DNA of 6,050 nt from Draconibacterium sp. (GTDB lineage: Bacteria; Bacteroidota; Bacteroidia; Bacteroidales; Prolixibacteraceae): contig JALUZN010000426.1 in NCBI GenBank assembly GCA_027011835.1, forward strand, positions 1 to 6,050, given 5' to 3'. Position numbers and translations under genes: made by a program. Shown one piece after another: positions 1 through 6,050 of the stretch. The notes under the pieces were generated by a model. That model was not told the DNA's origin. It searched no databases and saw only the letters and a program-made list of their open reading frames with translations. Numbering within the stretch: the stretch's first letter is position 1; each line of letters begins with the position of its first letter.

Positions 1-2088
1 CTGAATCGACAAAATACCATTACCTGTAGAATGCCAGTATTTCACCCATGTTTTATTATTCAAAACAAAAATAAATGCACGAATATTTTTATCGCCACCG
101 GCTACATTAATTATTTGCCTGCACTCCACTAGTTCGAAATCCCCTTTTTCGTTGATAAGAAGAGTAAATTCTTTATCGAGATTTTTCAACTCATCTTTTT
201 GCTTTTCAGTAAGAAAATTTGATTCTCTGATATCTTCCCACCTTTTCATTACTTCAAGATTATCAGCAGTTCGTGGGTGATTTTTTAACATTTCGAGTCG
301 CCCAAAAAACGAAACAGGACAATTCCATCCGGCAGCTTTACTTGTGATGTATTCGTACATATCGGGTTGCATACCAATTTTACCATCTTTTGGTGCAACG
401 TAATTGATCCACCCAAAATTGAGTGATGTAAAATCGTCGGCAAGGAATTTGGCTTCGGCAGCCGGATGTTTACGAACAGCTTCTTTTATATATTCAGGGT
501 CGAAAGTGTCGAAAGCATTTCCACGGCTTTGAATGTGCCATCCGAAATGTGTTTTTACAGCACCTTCGGAAAATATAGGCGCGGGTTTAAATGCATTATA
601 AGTTACAAGTTTCGAATGTTGAATGTTAAACCAGTAAGGGCGCGGCGCATCTTCCGAGCCATCGAAATAGATAAATTTAAAACCTGCTTGCTTGTATATC
701 TCTCCTAATTTTGCAGCTACCTCTTCCTGAATATTTGTTTCTTGATTAAAGCGTACAAAACTGGGCCAGGTATCCACATCGAGCAATCCCAGCAAATCTC
801 CTTTTTTGCGTTTTACAGGTTTGGTTTTAAGCACAGCTCGTTCGCATTCGGTAAATTTATACGGATACGTTGTTGAGTAATTTTCATACGAAATAAGCTC
901 GGTTCCAATTTTCAGAATCCGGCGGCCATCTTCCATTGTACACCCGGCAGGATTTTCTTCCACATTTATGGTAGTCTCTTTTTTGTTGAGATTTTCGCTG
1001 AGCGTAAATATGCGTCGTAAATTCAGGCGAGAATCGGGCACAGGTGTAACATATAAATCGTTTATCTGCGCTTTGTTGTAATGAATGTGAAAACCGGCAA
1101 TCATCCCGGCAGTTTCTATTTTGCCGGTTATTTCCTGTAAATCTTTCATCCCGTTAGGATACTCTTTCCGCCAGGGGAAGTGTCCCATCGAGGAGGCAAA
1201 ATCAGAATAATAAATTACCATCTGCCTAAATCCACCTTTTTTTGCAAAGGCGATGTGTTCGTCGATATTTTTAGTGGTGACTTTTTTTAATTCGTAGTAC
1301 GAATTTTTATACTCTTTACTTCTGCGCCCTTTTACTCCGCGCGGAAGACCAAAATCCTGTTCCAGTTGATCTATATTGTCGAGAAGTTTGTCTGTTGCTG
1401 TAACAATTAATGCCGCTCCAACACCTTTCAGTTTTACTTCGGCAACAGCTTCGGCGGTCATTAGTTTGTATCCGTCTCTATTTTGTGCATCGATTTTGGC
1501 GAATGGGTCGGTACCCAATAAATTTACTGCAACATTTTTATCCCAAACCACATTTAGCCAGCTTCCAAAATGGGTGCGATTTTTAACAGGCAGTTGTAAC
1601 ACTGTAAATTCGTCGATGTTTGTTTTGCGTTTTTCACCAAAATCAGCCATGTGATATTCCAACTCTTTCAATGTAAAACCGATATAACTGTCTGTAATAT
1701 TTAGTCCAATTGTTGCCTTGTAATCTGTTAATTCGAAACTAACAATCAAATCGTCGCCAACCCGATAAATTGAGTCGGCAGCAAATTTCATTTTTTTTGC
1801 CGGATAAGCCAACATAACTTCGTTGTCGTACGGACGGTATTGCGTGATAGAGAATACAGGCATTTTTTTAGATCCCATCAGACACTCTTCGCCGGTGGCT
1901 TTAAGGACCAGACTTCGGGCTGTTCCATCAGAGTTAAGGATTAAACGCATCTCTGCATTTTCAATTAAAATCCCCGTTTCTTCATCCGCCTTATTTTCTG
2001 GCACTGTGCATCGGATTAGTTGCGATGCAAGTATTATAAGAAGTAGATAATTTATCAGCCGTAATTTGTAAAATGTATAAAACTTCAT
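1..2088 (-). CDS. Exported glycoside-hydrolase-like (beta/alpha) barrel protein, 3' end beyond window
   Basis: The frame is open for 696 codons from ATG at 2088 to the left edge with no stop, so the C-terminus is missing. Residues 1-27 are a signal sequence: basic start, hydrophobic stretch 14-25, then Cys27. The preceding L-I-R is a poor lipobox because of Arg at -1, so lipid anchoring is uncertain. Residues about 38-250 look like a beta-sandwich opening with a 'DGTARSLVLKATGEECL' type segment. A barrel follows: strand MVIYYSDF ending at D296, a YPNGM turn (310-314) and GFHIHY (332-337, H334 and H336), as in clan-D-like alpha-glycosidase barrels. An all-beta insertion occupies about 372-435. 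Then come the IYFDGSE strand (D476, E479), HFGWHIQSR (514-522) and LADDF (D551, D552). A further beta-rich domain starts near 630. D476 or E479 is the best catalytic guess. I do not recognise a numbered GH family. No Shine-Dalgarno precedes the ATG, which is usual in Bacteroidota. Confidence 0.75.
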   Translation of the reverse strand, partial: MKFYTFYKLRLINYLLLIILASQLIRCTVPENKADEETGILIENAEMRLILNSDGTARSLVLKATGEECLMGSKKMPVFSITQYRPYDNEVMLAYPAKKMKFAADSIYRVGDDLIVSFELTDYKATIGLNITDSYIGFTLKELEYHMADFGEKRKTNIDEFTVLQLPVKNRTHFGSWLNVVWDKNVAVNLLGTDPFAKIDAQNRDGYKLMTAEAVAEVKLKGVGAALIVTATDKLLDNIDQLEQDFGLPRGVKGRRSKEYKNSYYELKKVTTKNIDEHIAFAKKGGFRQMVIYYSDFASSMGHFPWRKEYPNGMKDLQEITGKIETAGMIAGFHIHYNKAQINDLYVTPVPDSRLNLRRIFTLSENLNKKETTINVEENPAGCTMEDGRRILKIGTELISYENYSTTYPYKFTECERAVLKTKPVKRKKGDLLGLLDVDTWPSFVRFNQETNIQEEVAAKLGEIYKQAGFKFIYFDGSEDAPRPYWFNIQHSKLVTYNAFKPAPIFSEGAVKTHFGWHIQSRGNAFDTFDPEYIKEAVRKHPAAEAKFLADDFTSLNFGWINYVAPKDGKIGMQPDMYEYITSKAAGWNCPVSFFGRLEMLKNHPRTADNLEVMKRWEDIRESNFLTEKQKDELKNLDKEFTLLINEKGDFELVECRQIINVAGGDKNIRAFIFVLNNKTWVKYWHSTGNGILSIQ

Positions 2089-2100
2089 AAATATATAGGT

Positions 2101-2167
2101 GGGTTCTAAAAATTAGTTTTTTTCTCCCTTTGGTTGTCGGGATTGATTTGATAAAATCGCAGAACCC
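2101..2167 (-). promoter_or_regulatory. Foldable 5' leader of the barrel-protein gene (nested inverted repeats)
   Basis: A perfect 7-bp inverted repeat, GGGTTCT at 2101-2107 and AGAACCC at 2161-2167, encloses two smaller ones: TCCC 2125-2128 with GGGA 2139-2142, and GATTT 2145-2149 with AAATC 2154-2158 (4-nt loop). In RNA this could form a three-way junction. The outer arm ends 12 nt before the start codon, so pairing would cover the ribosome-landing region. It matches no riboswitch class I recognise. Function is inference. Confidence 0.3.
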
Positions 2168-2191
2168 TTTAACGAAATATTCAAATCATTT

Positions 2192-2199
2192 CAAAAATA
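2192..2199 (-). promoter_or_regulatory. Candidate Bacteroidota -7 promoter box for the barrel-protein gene
   Basis: On the minus strand these bases read TATTTTTG, an exact match to the Bacteroidota sigma-ABfr -7 consensus TAnnTTTG. A start of transcription just downstream would leave a leader of roughly 95-100 nt before the ATG at 2088. No clear TTG -33 element lies at the expected distance (the minus strand reads ATG there). The same octamer also occurs on the plus strand at 2237-2244, where no gene follows, so chance in A/T-rich DNA is a real alternative. Confidence 0.3.
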
Positions 2200-2306
2200 C
2201 ATTATCTGCTAAGAATTATAGCATAATATTTCTATTTATTTTTGCAACCTACTAACTAGCTGACTAACAGTATTATAGCTACAATATTTTCAATCTCTTG
2301 CTCGTG

Positions 2307-2332
2307 AACAGATCCGATAAAAAACAGATCCG
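2307..2332. repeat. 10-bp direct repeat, 16-bp period
   Basis: AACAGATCCG occurs at 2307-2316 and again at 2323-2332, separated by the A-rich ATAAAA. The two copies are exact. They lie 81-106 bp beyond the stop of the C-N hydrolase gene. They could be an operator pair or a local duplication. No third copy is visible in the gap. Confidence 0.5.
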
Positions 2333-2348
2333 GTTTTGTCGATTTATC
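2316..2348 (-). terminator. Weak terminator-like hairpin after the C-N hydrolase gene
   Basis: An imperfect inverted repeat pairs GATAAA (2316-2321) with TTTATC (2343-2348) and AAAC (2322-2325) with GTTT (2333-2336), with a 7-nt loop and a 6-nt one-sided bulge. On the transcribed strand the run of T lies in the descending arm, with no U-tract after it, so it is not a canonical intrinsic terminator. It sits 65-97 nt after the stop codon. The stem is A/T-rich and may be fortuitous. Confidence 0.2.
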
Positions 2349-2412
2349 TTTTCGTGCATAATAGCCCGGATTTCGTGCCGCAACCGCCAAATTCCAATTT
2401 TTAGGCTTTTGT

Positions 2413-3414
2413 TTATTCCATATTTCCCGGTTGTTTGCGAAAATCTCTTGAACGGTTTAAATAATGATCGAGCAGTTCAATATCAAATTCTTTTATCATT
2501 TCTTCGGCAGAGATATTTTCGTCTTCACTCGAAATCATAACTGCACCAACTTTACCGGGGTCGTATATTGTAACTTTGTTGCCATATTTTTTTTTCAAAG
2601 CAGTTAGTTTCCCCCAGTTTTCATCGAGATGTACAAGTTGCGAATCCAGATTTATGGAGGTAACCACAAAATCGAAATAGTTGGTTGTATGTGCTACTAC
2701 ATCGCCAACCCGATTGCGAATTTCGGAAGGGGACTCCCTGAACCCAAGTGCACTTACAAAAAACGAGCGACATGTATATGCCCAGTTACTCTGCATCAGG
2801 CCACCGTGATACATTGACGAAAATAGTAGAATATCAGGTTGCAATTTCTGATACTCTTTTAGCAATTCCTCAAAATTCAGGTCGAAACAGATTATGCCGC
2901 CCACAGTACCAAAGTCGAGATTAAAAACCGATGCTTTGTTGGCGGCTTTTATTCCTGCCTGCATCTCGCCAATGGTTGGAAAGTTTTTATTATACACACC
3001 TGCAATTTCACCGTTTCGATTGAGAATAATTATCGAATTCCGCCAGTCTCCCCCCTCAACCTGATGCTTTGTTCCAAAAGCAATATAACAGTGATTTTCT
3101 TTTGCCACAGAACTAAAAAAATCCTGCATCTGATTTTTTCGTATTGCAAAATATTCAAACTGTGCTTTAATATTAAGCCCTTTCGGACGGTCGCACGCCT
3201 CGGGTAATACAATTAAATCGGGTTGGTTGGGGAGTACTTGTGCAAGCTGGTTTTTCCAGAAACTGATCATTCCATCAACCATTTCCTGAGCAGGAGTGTC
3301 TTTTGCAAATTGTGGAACAACAGCACCAATAGTTGCAATTTTAACTATGTTTTTTGCAGTTATAAAGTTTGATATTGTAAGTGTCAGGATAAAAAGTGAT
3401 AGAATCTTTTTCAT
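2413..3414 (-). CDS. Exported nitrilase-superfamily carbon-nitrogen hydrolase
   Basis: This 333-residue protein carries the full Glu-Lys-Cys triad of the nitrilase superfamily, which hydrolyses amide or nitrile C-N bonds through a cysteine thioester. E72 lies in LPEACDRP, K143 in YNKNFPTIGE (with the accessory E150) and C176 in GGIICFDLNFEELL. In the canonical C-x-D-x-x-F-P-E block the proline is replaced by E182. Residues 1-20 form a signal peptide (MKK, hydrophobic core, T-A before Lys21), so the enzyme should act in the periplasm or outside, whereas most relatives are cytosolic. After the fold ends (about 285) a charged tail runs to 333. It starts 24 bp after the GH20 stop, so it probably shares that transcript. 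The substrate is unknown. A role on an amide within a glycan or glycopeptide is inference from context. The ATG at 3414 is chosen because it supplies the signal peptide. Confidence 0.9.
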   Translation of the reverse strand: MKKILSLFILTLTISNFITAKNIVKIATIGAVVPQFAKDTPAQEMVDGMISFWKNQLAQVLPNQPDLIVLPEACDRPKGLNIKAQFEYFAIRKNQMQDFFSSVAKENHCYIAFGTKHQVEGGDWRNSIIILNRNGEIAGVYNKNFPTIGEMQAGIKAANKASVFNLDFGTVGGIICFDLNFEELLKEYQKLQPDILLFSSMYHGGLMQSNWAYTCRSFFVSALGFRESPSEIRNRVGDVVAHTTNYFDFVVTSINLDSQLVHLDENWGKLTALKKKYGNKVTIYDPGKVGAVMISSEDENISAEEMIKEFDIELLDHYLNRSRDFRKQPGNME

Positions 3415-3438
3415 CTTATTATATTTTTAAGAATTATA

Positions 3439-5604
3439 TTATTTGTTCTCGCCCAGCCATTTAACAATGTCAGGATATAGTTTCTCCTCTACTTGTATCA
3501 TCCATGTTAAATCTTCGCGCTGGCTTGCAAAGTGGAAATATCTGTCGGGGAAATAGTTTGGCGGATACGAAATAAAACGGGTTTCGTAATAAACTTTCTT
3601 TAGGTTTCCCCAGGCAGAATCGAAATCGACAAGCGCTTTTTTTACCGCCTTAAAACCATCTGCATGTTGATTTTTGTTGTTAACATCGCACTGTTTTAAT
3701 GCCATAAGTAGTTTGGGAGCTGTAATCTGAAAATCGTTTAGTGCCGAAAAAACTCTCCAGTGATAGCGGTTGTGAGTCGAAACTTGTCTTAAATTAATGA
3801 GCTGTTTTGAGGTGCTCTTATATATTTCAATTTGTTTTGCGGCCTCGTCGAGTCGGGTTTTATATTTCGCCGACCATTCACCCGGATTTTCAGAATTCGG
3901 CAAATCGATAATAATTTTTTTGTAATCTATCTTTTTCTTCTTCTTTCTTTCCGATTCTTTTATCCAGTGTGCCATTCCGGGCAGCTGAAAAAGAGTATTT
4001 TCACTGTCCATCCTGTTGCCTTTTTTTACCAACGAAGTTTCCCAAAAATGAGCTGCATCTCTCAACTGAAAATACAAATCGGTATAATTGGCAAATGGGC
4101 CAAATTCGCGCTGCATATATGCTTTTTGATATTCATCGAGTGTTCGTCCTTCCGGGTTCCAGCTGTATTCTGCCGAGGCAATAAAACCTCTCCAAAAAGT
4201 TTCCATATGCGGAGAGCGGTCATCCCATGCCGTTGAGAGCATTCCGGTAATTCCTTTGTCGTGAGCCAGCTCTAAACAGCTTTTTATTGCTACTAATCCG
4301 TGGTCTGAAACCTCACCTGTTCGTTGGTCGAAAGGGAACAACGATGCCCACGAACTATGAACAGCAGTAGAAACCATCGTATTAATTTTATTATCGGCAA
4401 GCCATTTTATGGCACGCTCATTTATAGGCTGGCGGCAAGTGGTATAATTCCAGTGCATAAAAACTCCTTTTTTAGGGAAATCTCTAATTGCCTCATCCAG
4501 TTTTTTTTCTCCCTTCTTCCAGAGTTCCGGGTCATCTTCTTTATTGCGTGTTGCAAACCACAACCCAGCATTTTTAAAGGGCATATCGTCCCAAAAAATC
4601 GGTGTACGGCCGTGTTCAATTAAAAAATTGCAAACTTTATTAAACCAGTAAAGATTTAGCTCAAACATTCCAGTTTTATCGGCAAAAGGTTTACACCGGG
4701 GGCAAATTCCTATATTCCCGATTTCGTCGCCACCAATATGGAAATATTTGCTGCCGGGTGTCGCATCAATTGCATCGAGATACATATCGAAAAGAACTTT
4801 ATAAGTTCCATCGTCCATTGGGCAAAATGCCCAGTTGTTGCTCTCTACTTCGCGTAACTTTGCATATTCGGGATGTTTTAAAATAAACGAAGCGTGTCCG
4901 AGTCCTTGTACCAGCGGTGTGATTTCGATATTGCGTTTTCGTGCATATTTTGTAAGTGCCGCCATTTCGTCGATACTAATTGCTTGTGGAGCGCCCACAA
5001 GTGGTTGACGACGGTAACGTAATTTATCTTCGAATTCGAATGTGACCGAGTTAATTTTATACTTTGCAAGCTTGTCGATACTTTCGTAGTACACATTCAT
5101 ATGATCGAGATGGTGTTTTAAATCGAAATGAACCGAGCGGTATGAAAAGTCGGGGAAGTCAGTAATTTTACAAGCCGGAACAGAAGTGTCAAAATCACGC
5201 GAATCTTCCAGTAGCTGTTCCAGTGTCTGACAGCCATAAAAAAGCCCTGCTTCACCTCTTGCAACAATTTCAGCATTTCCATTCTTAACGGTTAAAATAT
5301 ATCCCTCTTTCGATTTGGGGATACTCTCCGAGTTATCAATTTTTAGAGTAAGAATTCCTCCTTTTGCATTGCTCTCCCCGGTTAGTAATCCGAGTATTTC
5401 GCCCATAACAGGGCGTTCAAAATCACCCGACAGTTTAAGCTTTGTCAGTTCTCCTGAATTTAAACCGCCTCCCGAAAGTATCTCTGTTTTTTGGGGTTTA
5501 GGCAGAATCTGAAAAGTATCGCGTAATTTATTATTAACCGTGCTCTGTTGTTTACACGATAATGCTATTAAAAATAATAGGAATAGAAAGAAATGTTTTT
5601 TCAT
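3439..5604 (-). CDS. GH20 beta-N-acetylhexosaminidase lipoprotein (HexD/GcnA-like)
   Basis: This 721-residue enzyme should release terminal beta-linked GlcNAc or GalNAc by substrate-assisted catalysis. Residues 1-16 are a lipoprotein signal with A-L-S before Cys17, so it is likely membrane-anchored. Residues about 31-150 fit the GH20b-type alpha/beta domain that precedes many GH20 barrels. The barrel runs about 153-500: strand VTFEFEDKLRYR (187-198), EITPLVQGLGHASFILKHPEYAKLREV region (227-253), FHIGGDE with catalytic pair D293-E294, WDDM (338-341) and TAWDD (458-462). The 'EDK...Y' and 'PLVQ..GH..F.LKH' segments match what I recall of human HEXD and bacterial GcnA-type enzymes rather than classical chitobiases. 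A CPRC pair (C301, C304) follows the catalytic acid. A mostly helical C-terminal domain (505-721) includes a lysine run (554-558). The gene sits 30 bp after the SGNH stop and 24 bp before the C-N hydrolase, which implies an operon. Substrate (GlcNAc or GalNAc) cannot be decided from sequence. Confidence 0.93.
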   Translation of the reverse strand: MKKHFFLFLLFLIALSCKQQSTVNNKLRDTFQILPKPQKTEILSGGGLNSGELTKLKLSGDFERPVMGEILGLLTGESNAKGGILTLKIDNSESIPKSKEGYILTVKNGNAEIVARGEAGLFYGCQTLEQLLEDSRDFDTSVPACKITDFPDFSYRSVHFDLKHHLDHMNVYYESIDKLAKYKINSVTFEFEDKLRYRRQPLVGAPQAISIDEMAALTKYARKRNIEITPLVQGLGHASFILKHPEYAKLREVESNNWAFCPMDDGTYKVLFDMYLDAIDATPGSKYFHIGGDEIGNIGICPRCKPFADKTGMFELNLYWFNKVCNFLIEHGRTPIFWDDMPFKNAGLWFATRNKEDDPELWKKGEKKLDEAIRDFPKKGVFMHWNYTTCRQPINERAIKWLADNKINTMVSTAVHSSWASLFPFDQRTGEVSDHGLVAIKSCLELAHDKGITGMLSTAWDDRSPHMETFWRGFIASAEYSWNPEGRTLDEYQKAYMQREFGPFANYTDLYFQLRDAAHFWETSLVKKGNRMDSENTLFQLPGMAHWIKESERKKKKKIDYKKIIIDLPNSENPGEWSAKYKTRLDEAAKQIEIYKSTSKQLINLRQVSTHNRYHWRVFSALNDFQITAPKLLMALKQCDVNNKNQHADGFKAVKKALVDFDSAWGNLKKVYYETRFISYPPNYFPDRYFHFASQREDLTWMIQVEEKLYPDIVKWLGENK

Positions 5605-5634
5605 TTTAGTTGGTTTTATAGTTACAGTATTATT

Positions 5635-6050
5635 TTACTCGAGATATTTATCGAACTCTTTTTTCCATAGCGCATAACCTTTTTTATTCATGTGCAGTCC
5701 GTCTCCAATAAAAATATCCTGAAAAACATTTCCGTTTTTGTCGAGCATAATTTTCCATACATCGGCAAAATCAACATTGGCTTGTTTATTACAAAATTTC
5801 TCCAGTTTTCTGTTGAGTTTAATATATTGCTTACTAAGGTTCCAGCGGGCAATACTTGGTTTTGCAGCAATAATAATCACTTTTGTTTTGGGCAAATCGG
5901 TTTTAATCTGTTTTACTAATCCTTTTGCCTGTTTGTATATTTTGCCCGGATTTTTCTTCGCGGCAATATCGTTGTCGCCTTCATAAATAAACAGATAATC
6001 GGGTTTATATTTAGTAATTAATTCGTTGTAAAAGTAGATGAGGTCGCTGT
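5635..6050 (-). CDS. SGNH/GDSL hydrolase, C-terminal part (5' end beyond window)
   Basis: The frame is open from the right edge (first whole codon 6048-6046) to a TAA at 5635-5637, giving 137 residues. Two SGNH blocks are visible. Block III is E-G-D-N-D-I (codons 5968-5982), where the Asn is the usual oxyanion-hole residue. Block V is G-D-G-L-H-M-N, with the catalytic Asp at 5701-5703 and His at 5692-5694. A beta-strand KVIIIAAKPS lies between them. The nucleophile block (GDS) must lie outside the window, so export and full length cannot be judged. A TTG codon at 5893-5895 could be misread as a start, but the reading frame upstream of it encodes block III, so the gene begins earlier. In this setting the likely role is removal of O-acyl groups from a sugar chain. 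Other SGNH roles (lipase, thioesterase) remain possible. The gene precedes the GH20 gene by 30 bp. Confidence 0.85.
   Translation of the reverse strand, partial: SDLIYFYNELITKYKPDYLFIYEGDNDIAAKKNPGKIYKQAKGLVKQIKTDLPKTKVIIIAAKPSIARWNLSKQYIKLNRKLEKFCNKQANVDFADVWKIMLDKNGNVFQDIFIGDGLHMNKKGYALWKKEFDKYLE

Larger units (their letters stand above)
2089..2412. other. 324-bp intergenic region between C-N hydrolase and barrel-protein genes
   Basis: This is the only long gap in the window. Its two halves differ: 2301-2400 has 43 G+C in 100 bases, like the genes, while 2201-2300 has 26 and 2101-2200 has 31. The right part holds a 10-bp direct repeat, an imperfect inverted repeat and frames that stay open past the upstream stop. 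The middle (2251-2281) holds short repeats: ACTAAC twice and a TAGCT/AGCTA pair. The left part holds a -7-like box and a leader that can fold. I find no tRNA-like or other RNA gene and no complete small gene with a convincing start. Confidence 0.6.

Noticed and set aside
2210..2220. TAAGAATTATA shared exactly with 3428-3438 upstream of the C-N hydrolase gene
   Set aside because: An 11-base A/T-only-plus-one-G match between two intergenic stretches is easily chance, and the copies lie at very different distances from their start codons (about 120 and 14 nt).
2237..2244. Plus-strand TATTTTTG promoter-like octamer
   Set aside because: No plus-strand gene follows, so it is likely a chance match in A/T-rich sequence; it also lowers trust in the minus-strand match at 2192-2199.
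2386..2406. Hairpin with GCC/GGC and AAAT/ATTT arms, followed on the plus strand by TTTT
   Set aside because: It would act as a terminator only for plus-strand transcription, and there is no plus-strand gene. On the minus strand it has no U-tract after it.
2298..2540. 80-codon plus-strand open frame covering the end of the C-N hydrolase gene and part of the gap
   Set aside because: Half of it is antisense to the C-N hydrolase gene, the protein has no motif, and no plus-strand start signals precede it.
3832..4236. 134-codon plus-strand open frame opposite the GH20 gene
   Set aside because: It lies wholly inside the well-supported GH20 gene on the other strand, is rich in Phe, Cys and Arg as expected of an antisense reading, and has no recognisable motif.
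5635..5895. Reading 5635-5895 as a small complete gene starting at a TTG codon
   Set aside because: The same frame continues without a stop to the right edge and encodes the SGNH block III (E-G-D-N-D), so this is the tail of a larger gene.

Overview
The window looks like a stretch of a Bacteroidota (Bacteroidetes) polysaccharide-utilisation neighbourhood. The support is indirect. There are four consecutive genes, all on the minus strand, for exported or lipid-anchored glycan-active enzymes. Gaps between the first three are short and A/T-rich with no Shine-Dalgarno sequence, one start region carries a TAnnTTTG-type -7 box, and GC is roughly 40% by eye. No SusC/SusD pair, sulfatase or regulator lies inside the window, so calling it a PUL is inference.

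In transcription order (right to left): (1) 5635-6050, the C-terminal part of an SGNH/GDSL hydrolase, probably a carbohydrate esterase, whose N-terminus is beyond the right edge. (2) 3439-5604, a GH20 beta-N-acetylhexosaminidase lipoprotein of the HexD/GcnA-like type. (3) 2413-3414, a nitrilase-superfamily C-N hydrolase with a signal peptide. These three are separated by only 30 and 24 bp and look like one operon. (4) A 324-bp gap (2089-2412) holds a compositional step, repeats, a weak terminator candidate, a weak promoter candidate and a foldable leader. (5) 1-2088, a large exported protein with a glycoside-hydrolase-like barrel, running off the left edge.

Working model (inference): an esterase removes O-acyl groups, the GH20 enzyme removes terminal beta-GlcNAc or GalNAc, the exported amidase cleaves an amide or nitrile in the glycan or an attached peptide, and the large barrel protein cuts a linkage that cannot be named from sequence. 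The most novel parts are the large protein, with its all-beta insertion inside the barrel, and the exported C-N hydrolase in a sugar-degrading cluster. I saw no RNA genes, CRISPR arrays, insertion sequences or phage genes.
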